NCBI RefSeq assembly: GCF_947493125.1
Contig: NZ_CANLQB010000001.1
Coordinates: forward strand, 248,001 to 312,000
Length of the DNA: 64,000 nt
Origin: an uncultured Roseobacter sp.
GTDB taxonomy: Bacteria; Pseudomonadota; Alphaproteobacteria; Rhodobacterales; Rhodobacteraceae
Direction of reading: 5' to 3'
Both the position numbers and the translations under genes were made by a program. The notes under the pieces were generated by a model. That model was given only the letters and a program-made list of their open reading frames with translations, searched no databases and had not been told where the DNA came from. Positions 50,820-60,257 of the stretch are shown one piece after another; positions within the stretch are counted from its first letter, which is position 1; every line of letters starts with the position of its first letter.

Positions 50820-51998
50820 CTATTGCAGGTAGGGCATCGGATCGACGCTGTCGAAACCCTTGCGCACCTCGAAATGCACGTAGGCGTCGTTGCCGCTGCG
50901 CAGCTTGGCCATCGGCTGGCCGCGCGTGACTTTCGTGCCTTTCTCGACCGCCACATCCGTCACATTGGCGTAGACGGTGAGGAGTTCGGGATCATGCCGC
51001 ACCACGATGATCGGAATGCCATCGGCGCTTTTGGTGATCGCGGCGACGGTGCCTGCATCGGCGGCCTTCACCGGAGCGCCTGCATCGGCCTTGATGTTGA
51101 TGCCCTCGTTCTTGCCCTTGGCGTATTCACGAATGATCGAGCCACTGACCGGGAAGACCATGCGCGCGTCTGAGGCGGTCTGCGTCTGCTTGCCCACATC
51201 GACAGGCGGCGGGGCTTCGACCGTCGGTGCGGGGTCGGTCTCGGGCAGTGGCTTGTCCGCGCTCGGCGGGGTCGGCGTGGGCGAGCCCGTGCCGGGGCGT
51301 GTGACGGTTTCGACCGGGGCGGGCGCGGCTTGCTTGGCCACGGGGATCAGCAGGAACTGCCCCTCGCGGATGGCAAAATCCGAGCCAAGCCCGTTCCATT
51401 CGGCCAGCGATTTCACCGGCACATTGTAAAGCCGCGCGATGGTGTAGGCGGTCTCGCCGCGCTCTACCTTGTGGCGCGTCGGCTCTTCGCCGGTCTGTGG
51501 GAGAGGTGCTGCGGCTGTGGCCGGGGGCAGGGCGGCGGTCTGCACCCCCTGGCTTTCGGGCGCGCGGTTGATCGCGTCGCCGGCCAGCGTGCCGATGTCC
51601 ACGCCACCCGAGGACGCGGCAGCTGTGGTTGGCGCCGGCTCGGCCACGCGACCGGGCAGGGCGATCACCTCGCCCTGGCGCAGTGGGACGTCGGCTTCGA
51701 TGCCGTTGAAGCGGGCCAATTCGGGGGCGCTCACACCCAGCCGGGTGGCGACGCTCTGGATGGTATCGCCGCGCTCGGCGACGGCCACCTGATAATTGGG
51801 ATAGGAGATGACGCCCCGGCCATCCGGGCTGGGCCGTTCGGCGATCGCGACGCCCGTGGCCGCACTTGCGGTGCTGAACTGGCCGAGGCCGCCGCGCAGG
51901 TCGAAATCCAGCGGGTCTGAGCAGGCGCTCAGAACCAAAAGAGAGGTTGCGGTCATGAGTGAAAGCCGCACGCGCCGGTGCGAAATCATCGGTGTCAT
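50820..51998 (-). CDS. nlpD: NlpD-like lipoprotein with two LysM domains and degenerate M23 domain
   Basis: 392 residues. Lipobox LVLSAC (Cys26), LysM at about 70-115 and 176-220, a Pro/Thr-rich linker, then an M23/LytM domain at about 285-392. The zinc ligands of active M23 enzymes are missing (NEGINIKADAG in place of HxxxD; DAYVHFEVRK has only part of HxH). So it is an amidase activator type like E. coli NlpD, not a hydrolase. surE and pcm are next to it, as in E. coli. The ATG at 51998 has GAGGACA upstream. Confidence 0.9.
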   Translation of the reverse strand: MTPMISHRRVRLSLMTATSLLVLSACSDPLDFDLRGGLGQFSTASAATGVAIAERPSPDGRGVISYPNYQVAVAERGDTIQSVATRLGVSAPELARFNGIEADVPLRQGEVIALPGRVAEPAPTTAAASSGGVDIGTLAGDAINRAPESQGVQTAALPPATAAAPLPQTGEEPTRHKVERGETAYTIARLYNVPVKSLAEWNGLGSDFAIREGQFLLIPVAKQAAPAPVETVTRPGTGSPTPTPPSADKPLPETDPAPTVEAPPPVDVGKQTQTASDARMVFPVSGSIIREYAKGKNEGINIKADAGAPVKAADAGTVAAITKSADGIPIIVVRHDPELLTVYANVTDVAVEKGTKVTRGQPMAKLRSGNDAYVHFEVRKGFDSVDPMPYLQ

Positions 51999-52069
51999 CT
52001 GCTTGTCCTCAATCGGGCCACTGCCATGCATTGGTTTGTCCAACACTTTGTTACCTCCGTTATAGCAGC

Positions 52070-52714
52070 TTATGTGTCCTTTCCCAAGCCTTCGAGTAGC
52101 GGGACAAAGCGCACCTGCCTCAATTCGTCGTATTCGACCCCCTCCGGGCGTTTGCGCACCACGATCAGGTGCTGGACCGCGTCGGATTGACCGACGGGCA
52201 CGACCATGATGCCGCCGACCTTGAGTTGCTCCATCAGCGTGCCGGGCGGGTCTTCGGCGGCGGCCGTCACGATGATGCGGTCAAAGGGCGCCTGATCGGG
52301 GTAGCCGAAGCTGCCGTCGCCGGTGATGGCGGTGATATTGGTGAGGTTGAGCTCGTCGAAGAGCTCGCGCGCCTCACGCACGAGGCGGCTGTGCCGGTCG
52401 ATGGTATAGACGCGGCGGGCGAGCTTGCTGAGGATCGCCGCCTGGTAGCCCGAGCCGGTGCCCACTTCGAGCACCTTGTCGCGGGGGCTGATGTGCAGCG
52501 CCTGGGTCATCAGCCCCACGACCGACGGCTGGCTGATGGTCTGGCCACAGGCGATGGGCAGCGGCATGTCCTCGTAGGCGCGGCCCGAGAAGATGCCGCG
52601 GATGAAGGGGCCGCGGTCAATCGCTTCCATGGCGGAGAGCACGCGGCTGTCGGTCACGCCCTTGGAGCGGAGGGCGTAGAGGAACTGCATCTTGCGTTCC
52701 GCATCGTCGCTCAT
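52070..52714 (-). CDS. pcm: Protein-L-isoaspartate O-methyltransferase
   Basis: 214 residues. Repairs isoaspartyl residues in aged proteins using S-adenosylmethionine. Motif I is [19 protein letters not shown], and the N-terminal [19 protein letters not shown] carries the substrate loop. The C-terminal half fits the PIMT family. It overlaps surE by 4 bp. Confidence 0.95.
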   Translation of the reverse strand: MSDDAERKMQFLYALRSKGVTDSRVLSAMEAIDRGPFIRGIFSGRAYEDMPLPIACGQTISQPSVVGLMTQALHISPRDKVLEVGTGSGYQAAILSKLARRVYTIDRHSRLVREARELFDELNLTNITAITGDGSFGYPDQAPFDRIIVTAAAEDPPGTLMEQLKVGGIMVVPVGQSDAVQHLIVVRKRPEGVEYDELRQVRFVPLLEGLGKDT

Positions 52715-53496
52715 GTGGCGATACCCGCGAGTTCGCCCATCATGTCATGGGCCGTCAGGTCGGCGCGCATGGGCGTCACCGAGATGTAGCCGTCGAGATT
52801 GTCTGCGGCGTCGGAGCCCGGGGCGGTGGCGATCTGCTGGTTGCCACCGCGGATCCAGAGGAAGCGGCGGCCAGAGGGCGAGATATGCGGCTCGGTCGAA
52901 AAGCCGGTGCCGGGGCGCAGCCCTTGGGTCGAAAGGCGAATGCCCTTGACGTCGGCGGCCAGCACGGGTGGGAAATTCACGTTGTAGAACAGCCGGTAGC
53001 CGCCGTTTTCGTCCGGGGTTGTGCCGAGGATCCGGCGCACCACCTCCGCGCCATGTTGTGCGGCAGCCTCGAAGGGGGTCTCCGTGCGCGCATTCGCGGG
53101 GCCGTAGTATTGCGAGAGCGCGATGGCGGGCAGCCCTTGCAGGGCGGCTTCCATGGCGCCGCCGATGGTGCCGGAGTAGAGGGTGTTTTCAGCCGAGTTG
53201 TTGCCCCGGTTCACACCGGAGAGCACCAGGTCGGGCGGGGCATCCTTCATCACATCGTGCAGCCCTGCGAGCACGCAATCGGCAGGCGAGCCCTCGGCGG
53301 CGAAGCGGCGGGGGCCAAATTCGCTGATCATCATCGGGTGTGTGTAGCTGATGCAATGCCCGACACCGGATTGCTCAAAGGCGGGAGCGACTGTCCAGAC
53401 CTCGCCCGAGGGGCCCGCAATATCGGCGGCAATCGCCTGCAGTACCTCAAGCCCGGGGGCGTTGATGCCGTCGTCATTGGTGATGAGAATGCGCAT
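52711..53496 (-). CDS. surE: 5'-nucleotidase SurE
   Basis: 261 residues. The metal site is [19 protein letters not shown] with the double aspartate; [27 protein letters not shown] (in parts) and NVNFPP are other family marks. It hydrolyses nucleoside 5'- and 3'-monophosphates and polyphosphate. The ATG at 53496 is the family start; the frame runs 16 codons further upstream. Confidence 0.95.
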   Translation of the reverse strand: MRILITNDDGINAPGLEVLQAIAADIAGPSGEVWTVAPAFEQSGVGHCISYTHPMMISEFGPRRFAAEGSPADCVLAGLHDVMKDAPPDLVLSGVNRGNNSAENTLYSGTIGGAMEAALQGLPAIALSQYYGPANARTETPFEAAAQHGAEVVRRILGTTPDENGGYRLFYNVNFPPVLAADVKGIRLSTQGLRPGTGFSTEPHISPSGRRFLWIRGGNQQIATAPGSDAADNLDGYISVTPMRADLTAHDMMGELAGIAT

Positions 53497-53570
53497 GAAA
53501 CCGTCCCTTTGCGCCTTGATAGGCGAGGGTTGCGCGAGCGGCAAGGCGGGAGCCTCCGGCGGCAGTGTTT

Positions 53571-54221
53571 TTAGACGGGTGGCGCCGCAAGTTGTGCGAG
53601 GATGTCCGCGGCCTGGGCGTGCGGGTCATTGAGGGCGCTGCGGTCTTCGCCGGGAAAGAAGCGCGCGCGGGTGGCGGTGGGCATGGGCGCGGGCGTCGCG
53701 ATGTGGACGCGGGGGCCGGTGTGACGTGTTTCAGCCTGCCAGCTGCGGGCGAGCGCAATCTGGGCCGCCTTGGTGGCGCCGTAGCTGCCAAAGAACTTCT
53801 GTCCGGCGCTCGGGTCGTCGAAGAACACGGCCTGTCCATTCTCGCCCAGGAGCGGAGCCACATAGGCGATCAGCGTGCCGGTGGCGGTGACATTGGCCCC
53901 GACGGATTTTGCGAAATCCTTTGTGTCGATGTGATCGGCGGGGGCCAGCGGGGCGGCGTGGATCGCGGTGTGCAGCCACAGATCGAGGTGACCCCAGCGC
54001 TCGAAGATGCCGCGGCAGAGCGTGGCCATCGCTTCCGGTTTGGTGATGTCCATCGGCGCCAGCGTGGCGGTGCCGCCCTTGACCTTGATGCGGTCGTCGA
54101 GCTCCTCCAGCGCGCCGGTGGTCTTGGCGACGGCGATGATGTGGTGGGTGGGCGCGAGGGCCTCGGCCAAGGCGGCGCCGAGGCCGCGCGAGGCACCGGT
54201 GATCAGGGCTGTCTGTGTCAT
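53571..54221 (-). CDS. Short-chain dehydrogenase/reductase
   Basis: 216 residues. [20 protein letters not shown] is the cofactor loop; SYGATKAAQ gives the catalytic Tyr-x-x-x-Lys. The C-terminus is shorter than in most SDRs. Similar SDRs commonly sit next to purF in this group. Substrate unknown. Confidence 0.87.
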   Translation of the reverse strand: MTQTALITGASRGLGAALAEALAPTHHIIAVAKTTGALEELDDRIKVKGGTATLAPMDITKPEAMATLCRGIFERWGHLDLWLHTAIHAAPLAPADHIDTKDFAKSVGANVTATGTLIAYVAPLLGENGQAVFFDDPSAGQKFFGSYGATKAAQIALARSWQAETRHTGPRVHIATPAPMPTATRARFFPGEDRSALNDPHAQAADILAQLAAPPV

Positions 54222-54252
54222 GGCCGCGTCATGGGCGCGATTGCGGGCGGCG

Positions 54253-54675
54253 TCAAGCGCTCTTGCGGTGGTAGGTGAGCGTCAGAAGGGCGCAGTGGTC
54301 GGTAGCCGCCTCTGGCAGCGGGTGGTCGAGTGCGATATGCAGCGCCCGGTTGCCCTCGTAGATGAAGGCGTCGGGGTAGAGCGTGCGCATCGTCTCAGCC
54401 AGCGTGGTCTGGCAATGCACGTAGAGGCTCAGCCGATCCGGCGCTGTTTCATGCCAGTCGCAACGCAGGGTGGAGCCGACGCGCGGTGTGGCGGGCAGCC
54501 AGGAGGGCTGTCCCCATTTCAGCGTCTCGGTCAGGGTGCCGATCTCAGCGCGCAGGGCGACGTTGTGCACGATCTTGCGTAGCGCTGTGAAATGCGCCTG
54601 CGCGCAGGCGGACCATCGGATGATACGGACGTTTATGTCATCTGGCAGGGTTAGCATGGCGTCAGTTTCGGTCAT
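54253..54675 (-). CDS. DUF1801-family protein
   Basis: 140 residues from ATG 54675 (54657 and 54696 are alternatives). Typical pattern is RKIVHNVALRAEIGTLTETLKWGQPSWLP with the KWGQPSW motif, and later LYPDAFIYEGNRALHI. DUF1801 proteins are small, possibly heme- or metal-related domains of unknown function. It lies 28 bp downstream of the purF stop. Confidence 0.78.
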   Translation of the reverse strand: MTETDAMLTLPDDINVRIIRWSACAQAHFTALRKIVHNVALRAEIGTLTETLKWGQPSWLPATPRVGSTLRCDWHETAPDRLSLYVHCQTTLAETMRTLYPDAFIYEGNRALHIALDHPLPEAATDHCALLTLTYHRKSA

Positions 54676-54702
54676 GGTGCTGACATGACCTAGCATGATG
54701 CC

Positions 54703-56184
54703 TTACTCCGCCGCCTTCATCTCGAAGCCGCTTTCGATCTGGTCGGCGGGCTCAACGGGGTATTCACCCGAGAAGCAGGCGTCGCAGTATTGCGGTTGCG
54801 CGCCGTTGCGCCCGTCGGCCTCGCCCACGGCGCGGTAGAGCCCGTCGAGCGAGATGAACCTGAGGCTGTCCACCTGCAGATGGTCGCGCATTTCCTCTTC
54901 GGACATGGTGGCGGCGAGCAGTTTTTCGCGCTGCGGTGTGTCGACCCCGTAAAAGCAGGGCCAGGCGGTGGGCGGCGAGGCGATGCGGAAATGCACCTCC
55001 TTGGCGCCGGCATCCAGGATCATCTCCTTGATCTTACGGCTGGTGGTGCCACGCACCACGCTGTCATCCACCAGAATCACGCGTTTGCCCTGGATCAGCG
55101 CCCGGTTCACGTTGAGCTTGAGCCGCACGCCCATATTGCGGATCTGCTCGGTGGGTTCGATGAAGGTGCGGCCCATGTATTGATTGCGGATGATGCCCAT
55201 GGCGTAGGGAATACCGGATTCCAGTGAAAAGCCGATGGCCGCAGGCGTGCCGCTGTCGGGAACGGGGCAGACGAGGTCAGCATCGACGGGGGCTTCCTTG
55301 GCCAGCTCGCGGCCAATGGCCTCGCGCGTTTCATAGACGGAGCGGCCGCCGAGGATGCTGTCTGGGCGGCTGAAATAGACGTGCTCGAAGATGCAGAAGC
55401 GGGGCTTTTGCGGGCGGAAGGGGAACTGGCTGTCGACGCCGTCCTTGGTGATCACCACCATCTCGCCCGGTGCGATCTCGCGAATGAACTCGCCGCCGAT
55501 GATGTCCAGCGCGCAGGTCTCGGAGCTGAGCGCCCAGCCGTCGCCGACCTTGCCCAGCACCAGCGGGCGGACGCCCAGGGGGTCGCGCACGCCGATCAGT
55601 TTCGTGCGGGTCATGGCGACCACGGAGAAGGCGCCTTCGACCCGGCGCAGCGCATCTTCCATGCGCTCGGGGATGGTGCGCTGCAGGCTGCGCGCCATCA
55701 GGTGGATGATGCATTCGCTGTCGGAGGACGACTGGAAGATCGAGCCGCGCTCGATCAGCTCGCGCCGCAGGGCATTGGCGTTGGTGATATTGCCGTTGTG
55801 GGCAATGGCCGCCCCGCCCATGGCAAATTCGCCAAAGAAGGGCTGCACGTCGCGGATCGCGGTCTGTCCCTTGGAGCCCGTGGTGGAATAGCGCACATGC
55901 CCGATGGCCAGCGGGCCGGGCAGGGTCTCCATGATCTTTTGCGAGGTGAAGTTGTCGCGTACGTAACCAAAGCGGCGGGCAGACTGGAACCCCTGTTCCG
56001 GATGGTGGCTGACGATGCCGCCGGCTTCCTGACCGCGATGCTGCAGCGCGTGCAGGCCCAGGGCGACAAAGCTGGAGGCTTCGCTGACCCCGATCACGCC
56101 AAAGACGCCGCATTCTTCCTTGAGTTTGTCCCCATCCTCGCCGTCATCGAGACAGGACGTATCAAACGGATGCGCGGGGGGCAT
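54703..56184 (-). CDS. purF: Amidophosphoribosyltransferase
   Basis: 493 residues. Makes phosphoribosylamine from PRPP and glutamine, the first step of purine synthesis. The glutaminase domain begins at Cys25 in KLKEECGVFGVIG, so the enzyme needs removal of a 24-residue propeptide, as in the B. subtilis type. The PRPP loop VILVDDSVVRGTTSRKI and HVYFSRPDSILGGRSVY are visible. The ATG at 56184 gives this propeptide length; an ATG 33 codons upstream is less likely. Confidence 0.95.
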   Translation of the reverse strand: MPPAHPFDTSCLDDGEDGDKLKEECGVFGVIGVSEASSFVALGLHALQHRGQEAGGIVSHHPEQGFQSARRFGYVRDNFTSQKIMETLPGPLAIGHVRYSTTGSKGQTAIRDVQPFFGEFAMGGAAIAHNGNITNANALRRELIERGSIFQSSSDSECIIHLMARSLQRTIPERMEDALRRVEGAFSVVAMTRTKLIGVRDPLGVRPLVLGKVGDGWALSSETCALDIIGGEFIREIAPGEMVVITKDGVDSQFPFRPQKPRFCIFEHVYFSRPDSILGGRSVYETREAIGRELAKEAPVDADLVCPVPDSGTPAAIGFSLESGIPYAMGIIRNQYMGRTFIEPTEQIRNMGVRLKLNVNRALIQGKRVILVDDSVVRGTTSRKIKEMILDAGAKEVHFRIASPPTAWPCFYGVDTPQREKLLAATMSEEEMRDHLQVDSLRFISLDGLYRAVGEADGRNGAQPQYCDACFSGEYPVEPADQIESGFEMKAAE

Positions 56185-56339
56185 GATCTTGGACAACGGG
56201 GCAGCTCCGAATCCGGTTCGAGTCGTCCTCTCGTATGTAGGCCGTCCGGTCCCGGCTGTCACGAAACTATCACGGTCCGCCACGGAATTGTCGCGTCAAC
56301 GACACGCCTTGCGGGAAGTTTGCGCGCGCGCGACCGGGA

Positions 56340-56894
56340 TCAGGCGCTGCAGTTGCCCACGAGGGTCTCGTATTGCTGGGTGATCCAGCCAAGCGCCTGC
56401 TCCGGCTCGGAGGTCTGGATGCGGTCCGAGACCTGCGCGAAGACAACCGCAGAGCGGCTTTCATCGACGACGGTGTAGCTTTCACCGGTGACCACCGTGT
56501 CGTAGACGAAGAAGGCGATGGCGACGAGCAGGATGCCGCGCGCCACGCCGAAGACGAAGCCAAAGCCCTGGTCGATGCCGCCGAGGGCCGAGCGCTGCAC
56601 CACCGAGGCAAAGAGCGGCGTGAAGAGCGACACGACGATCAGCGCCACGGCGAAGACGAGGGCGAAGGCGCCGATGATCGACAGCTCGCAACTGTCGGCG
56701 ATGAACTCGCCCACGACCGGGATTTCGCGCACCAGCGGCTCGACCTGCGGGGCGAAGAGAAAGCCCAGAACAGCGGCGGCGATCCAGCCGATGATGGCCA
56801 TGATTTCGCGCACGAAACCCCGCCCGTAGGCCAGCAGCGCCGAGACGATAATGACAAGCGCGACGACGCCGTCAATGATGGTAAAGCCTTCCAT
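56340..56894 (-). CDS. cvpA: CvpA family membrane protein
   Basis: 184 residues, four membrane helices. Starts FTIIDGVVALVIIVSALLAYGRGFVREIMAIIGW and has ALGGIDQGFGFVFGVARGILLVAIAFFVYD, both CvpA marks. In E. coli it precedes purF; here it lies just upstream of purF on the same strand. Its role is unclear. Confidence 0.92.
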   Translation of the reverse strand: MEGFTIIDGVVALVIIVSALLAYGRGFVREIMAIIGWIAAAVLGFLFAPQVEPLVREIPVVGEFIADSCELSIIGAFALVFAVALIVVSLFTPLFASVVQRSALGGIDQGFGFVFGVARGILLVAIAFFVYDTVVTGESYTVVDESRSAVVFAQVSDRIQTSEPEQALGWITQQYETLVGNCSA

Positions 56895-56923
56895 AGTCTC
56901 TCAACGCCCTTGTTTTTATGCGC

Positions 56924-58285
56924 TCAGCCTGCGCCGAATACCTCGCCGACGAAGCTGGTCAGATCACCCATGGTGGTCAGGCTCAAACCGCTTGCGCCGA
57001 TTGTCTTGCCCCCTGCGGGAGCGATGGCAGCGGTGAAACCAAGTTTTTGCGCCTCTTTCAACCTGTTTTCGGTTTGTGACGCGGGGCGTAGCGCACCGGA
57101 GAGGCTGATTTCGCCAAAAACCACCGTATCCGCGGGCAAAGCGGCGTCTTCCCGCGCGGAGAGCAGGGCGGCGGCGACGGCGAGGTCGGCGGCGGGTTCG
57201 GTCACCTTCATGCCGCCCGCCACGTTGAGATAGACATCGAGACCCGCAAAGGGGATGCCGCAGCGGGCCTCGAGCACCGCGAGGATCATTGCGAGGCGTC
57301 CGCCATCCCAGCCCACAACGGTGCGGCGGGCCTGCGCGTGGGGGGAGGGCGCGACGAGGGCCTGGAACTCGACCAGCACGGGCCGGGTGCCTTCGACACC
57401 GGCGAAGACCACGGAGCCGGGTGAGGGCTCGCCACGTTCGCTCAGGAACAGCGCGGATGGATTAGGAACCTCTGATAACCCTTTGCCTGTCATTTCAAAA
57501 ACGCCGATCTCGTCCGCTGGGCCAAAGCGGTTTTTCACGGCGCGCAGGATGCGGAACTGATGCCCGCGCTCGCCTTCGAAGTAGAGCACGGTGTCGACCA
57601 TATGCTCCACCACCCGCGGGCCCGCGATCTGGCCCTCCTTGGTCACATGGCCCACGAGCACGACGCTGATGCCCTTGCGCTTGGCGAAGCTGGTGAGCTC
57701 ATGGGCGGCGGCGCGGACCTGGCTGACGGAGCCCGGCGCGCTCTCGACATTGTCGGCCCACATGGTCTGGATCGAGTCGATGATCGCGAGCTGGGGCTTT
57801 TCCGTCTCCAGCGTGGTGAGGATGTCGCGCAGGTTGGTCTCGGCGGCGAGTTTCACGGGCGCATCGGCCAGCCCGAGCCGCTGGGCGCGCATACGTACTT
57901 GCGCCGAGGCCTCCTCGCCGGAAACATATATGGTTTTCAGACCATTGCGTGCAAAAGCTGATGCAGCCTGCAGCAGGATGGTGGATTTCCCGATGCCGGG
58001 GTCGCCCCCCACCAGAATGGCCGATGCCGGGACGAGGCCGCCACCGAGGACACGGTCCAGCTCGGCGATGCCGGAGGTGGTGCGGGGAGGCGGGGCCTCC
58101 TCGGTCGCGAGGTCCGTGAGCACGATGGACGCGCCGCGCTTGGCCCCGAGCGATTTTGCCGGGCCCTTGGAGATGCCGGCGTCTTCGGAGATGGTGTTCC
58201 ACTCGCCGCAGGCCTCGCAGCGTCCGGCCCATTTGGTGGTGACATTGCCGCAGGCGGAACAGGAAAAGGAGGGGGATTTTGCCAT
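56924..58285 (-). CDS. radA: DNA repair protein RadA
   Basis: 453 residues. Zinc finger Cys9, Cys12, Cys23 and Cys26 (FSCSACGNVTTKWAGRCEACG), Walker A GGDPGIGKST, the RadA motif KNRFGPADEIGVFEM, and a C-terminal Lon-like domain. RadA is a helicase acting in recombination branch migration. First gene of the radA-cvpA-purF string. Confidence 0.95.
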   Translation of the reverse strand: MAKSPSFSCSACGNVTTKWAGRCEACGEWNTISEDAGISKGPAKSLGAKRGASIVLTDLATEEAPPPRTTSGIAELDRVLGGGLVPASAILVGGDPGIGKSTILLQAASAFARNGLKTIYVSGEEASAQVRMRAQRLGLADAPVKLAAETNLRDILTTLETEKPQLAIIDSIQTMWADNVESAPGSVSQVRAAAHELTSFAKRKGISVVLVGHVTKEGQIAGPRVVEHMVDTVLYFEGERGHQFRILRAVKNRFGPADEIGVFEMTGKGLSEVPNPSALFLSERGEPSPGSVVFAGVEGTRPVLVEFQALVAPSPHAQARRTVVGWDGGRLAMILAVLEARCGIPFAGLDVYLNVAGGMKVTEPAADLAVAAALLSAREDAALPADTVVFGEISLSGALRPASQTENRLKEAQKLGFTAAIAPAGGKTIGASGLSLTTMGDLTSFVGEVFGAG

Positions 58286-58412
58286 GCCCCGTTGTGGCGC
58301 AGCGGGCAGGCGTGCTCAAGCTCTTTTCGGGGGTGTTGCGCGGGCCCGGCGGCAACGTACGGTCATCTTTAGGCGAATCAGGGTTAACGCGTTGAATTTG
58401 CTCATTCGTCAA

Positions 58413-58467
58413 CGTCGGTATCACGTCGGTATTCTGTCGGTATTGCGTCGGTGTGACGTCGGTGCCG
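58413..58467 (+). repeat. 11-bp direct-repeat array, five units
   Basis: CGTCGGTATCA, CGTCGGTATTC, TGTCGGTATTG, CGTCGGTGTGA and CGTCGGTGCCG head to tail. Same motif and orientation as 3911-3976. It ends 41 bp before the cupin ATG and lies in the divergent region with radA, so it could affect either gene. Confidence 0.9.
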
Positions 58468-58508
58468 GGCCGGGGTAAACAGAGCGCGCGGCGCCGTCAG
58501 GAGGTCAT

Positions 58509-58889
58509 ATGACAGTTGTGGATCGTGAGAGCGTGGCGGTGGTGCCCTGGGGGACGGGCTGCCTGGCCTGGCCGATGGCGGAGGCGGACGCGCTCTCGGT
58601 GAAGCTGGAGGAGATGCCGCCGGATGCGCAGGAGGTCCGGTACCGGCATGCCCGCGCGCGGCAGGTGTTTTTCGTGCTCGCCGGGGTGCTGGACATGGAG
58701 CGGGAGGGTGTCGTGGTCCGGATCGGACCGGAGCAGGCTCTGGAGGTGCCGCCGGGGGTGCCGCATCAGGCGCGCAACGGCGGCAGCGCCCCGGTGCGGT
58801 TCCTTGTGATCTCGGGCCCGACGACCCGGGGCGATCGGGAGGACGTGGCGTCGTCCCCCGGCGCACCGGCCGGGCGGACCGGCGCCTGA
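58509..58889 (+). CDS. Cupin-domain protein
   Basis: 126 residues, one small beta-barrel. RYRHARARQVFFVLAGVLDMEREGVVVRIG and ALEVPPGVPHQARNGGSAPVRFLVISGP are the two cupin motifs, with the metal histidines in part kept (RHARARQVF, VPHQARN). AGGAGG is 5 bp before ATG. A repeat array precedes it. Substrate unknown. Confidence 0.85.
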   Translation: MTVVDRESVAVVPWGTGCLAWPMAEADALSVKLEEMPPDAQEVRYRHARARQVFFVLAGVLDMEREGVVVRIGPEQALEVPPGVPHQARNGGSAPVRFLVISGPTTRGDREDVASSPGAPAGRTGA

Positions 58890-59003
58890 GCCCGGGATGG
58901 ACGTTTGATCCGACGGGTCCGACGCTGTATAATAGAAGGCGACGTCGCCAGGTGAGGGTCAGCCTCTGGTTGCGACGCGCGCTCCAGACAGACGCGGGCG
59001 CGG

Positions 59004-59041
<38 letters not shown>

Positions 59042-59141
59042 GGGCCTGTCTCGAGGTGGCTTTGGCTGCTGGCCTGGTGTGTTCGGGCGCGGTGGCAGAG
59101 TCCGGAGAGCGGCGCGCCATAAACGCGAAGGAGACCACCCG

Positions 59142-59324
59142 ATGAATGTGATCAAAACAATTGAAATCGCGCGTGCGTTGTACCAGGCGCATGGAGACAA
59201 GGCCGAGCTTGAGGCTGCGCAACGGGAGCGCAAATACAAGTCGGCCGGCAATCAGGATGAAGCGCAGCGCTGGCGCAGCATTCGTGGGAGCATCCGCCAG
59301 CTGCGTGGTGCGAACCAGAGCTAG
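59142..59324 (+). CDS. Conserved 60-residue helical protein
   Basis: ATG 59142 with AAGGAGA about 8 bp upstream, encoding a very basic, helical peptide: IKTIEIARALYQAHGDKAELE, then ERKYKSAGNQDEAQRWRSIRGSIRQL. I have the impression this family occurs widely in Rhodobacterales as an unnamed small protein. The longer frame from 59079 lacks a good RBS. Function unknown. Confidence 0.68.
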   Translation: MNVIKTIEIARALYQAHGDKAELEAAQRERKYKSAGNQDEAQRWRSIRGSIRQLRGANQS

Positions 59325-59343
59325 ACCCGGTTTAACCCTCTGA

Positions 59344-59448
59344 GCCGACCCGCGCACCGGGCGCCCCGGCGGAAACCGCCGGGCAGCGGCCGACCCCCTT
59401 CGATGGGGGGGAGGGCGCTTTCCCCCCTTCCGCAGGTCGGGTTCGGCG
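59344..59448 (+). repeat. Palindromic interspersed element, copy A
   Basis: Hairpin CCCCGGCGG-AAA-CCGCCGGG (59364-59383), core GGGCAGCGGCCG (59381-59392), second stem ACCCCC-TTCGAT-GGGGGG, and flanking CCGACCCG/CGGGTTCGG that can pair. Same plan as copies B and C. It lies between the 60-residue gene and the 59481 gene, at the convergent junction, where it could also act as a terminator. Confidence 0.75.
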
Positions 59449-59480
59449 CGGTGTGGTAGGGGTGCAGGCCCGCGCGGGTC

Positions 59481-60257
59481 CTACTCGGCTGCGAGATTGG
59501 TCAGGCGCACGACACGCTCGGCGCCTCCCTCATGGGCCGACCTCTGGCCCTCCGGCAGATCGAGCTCCGGCAGCAGCTCCTGCAGATCGGCTACCATGCG
59601 ATGGAGCTGCGCGCGCGCCATATCCTCATCCGCTTCCAGCCGGTTGGCCCAGTGGCGGATGTCCTGGTGCAGGGCCTTGGCGTGGTCGAGCCGCTCCTGA
59701 AAGCTCTCGATCTCCTGCTGACGCTGGCGCAGGAAGTCATAGGCGCGCTCCATGCGGTCATTGGAGTAGGCTTGCGCCATGTCTTCGCTGATCCGGCTCA
59801 TCTGCGCGGCCACCTCGAGGATGTCGGGCTCCAGCGCACCGAGGTCGGGATGGCTGCGCAGGTGCATCATGCGCTCCTTCACCGCATCGAATTCCGAGGG
59901 TGCCTGAAACACCCCGGCGCGGTCGCTGGCATGGGCCGTGGCATAGGCGCGGGCCACATCTTCCATGCGGATCGAGAAATCATGGTGCGCGCTTTCCAGC
60001 TGCATGACGCGCCGGTTGGTGGGCAGAAAGACACAGAGACAAAGCAGGAGGCCGGTCAGCGCCAGTTGCACATAGAGCCCGCCCTGCGGCACCGCCGCGC
60101 CGTCGATCATCAGCGGCAGGTCGAGCCAGGGCAGGACGCCCAGTGCGGCAAGCGCCGTCAGCACCGTGGCCGCGAGCGTGGCCAGGCAGATCATCGTCAG
60201 AGCCGCGCTTTGCAACAGTGTGCGCAGGGCGAGGAGGGTCGGTTGCATGGTCTGCAT
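59481..60257 (-). CDS. Membrane-anchored coiled-coil protein
   Basis: 258 residues. Two N-terminal membrane helices (about 12-42 and 60-80) and a long helical domain (about 85-240) rich in Glu, Gln, Arg and Ala (FLRQRQQEIESFQERLDHAKAL). Similar proteins in Rhodobacteraceae are labelled 'DNA repair protein' in databases, as far as I recall, but nothing in this sequence supports that. It is probably a structural membrane protein. Confidence 0.62.
   Translation of the reverse strand: MQTMQPTLLALRTLLQSAALTMICLATLAATVLTALAALGVLPWLDLPLMIDGAAVPQGGLYVQLALTGLLLCLCVFLPTNRRVMQLESAHHDFSIRMEDVARAYATAHASDRAGVFQAPSEFDAVKERMMHLRSHPDLGALEPDILEVAAQMSRISEDMAQAYSNDRMERAYDFLRQRQQEIESFQERLDHAKALHQDIRHWANRLEADEDMARAQLHRMVADLQELLPELDLPEGQRSAHEGGAERVVRLTNLAAE

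Noticed and set aside
50820-51998. Active M23 endopeptidase
   Set aside because: Zinc-binding residues are missing, so a regulator role is more likely.
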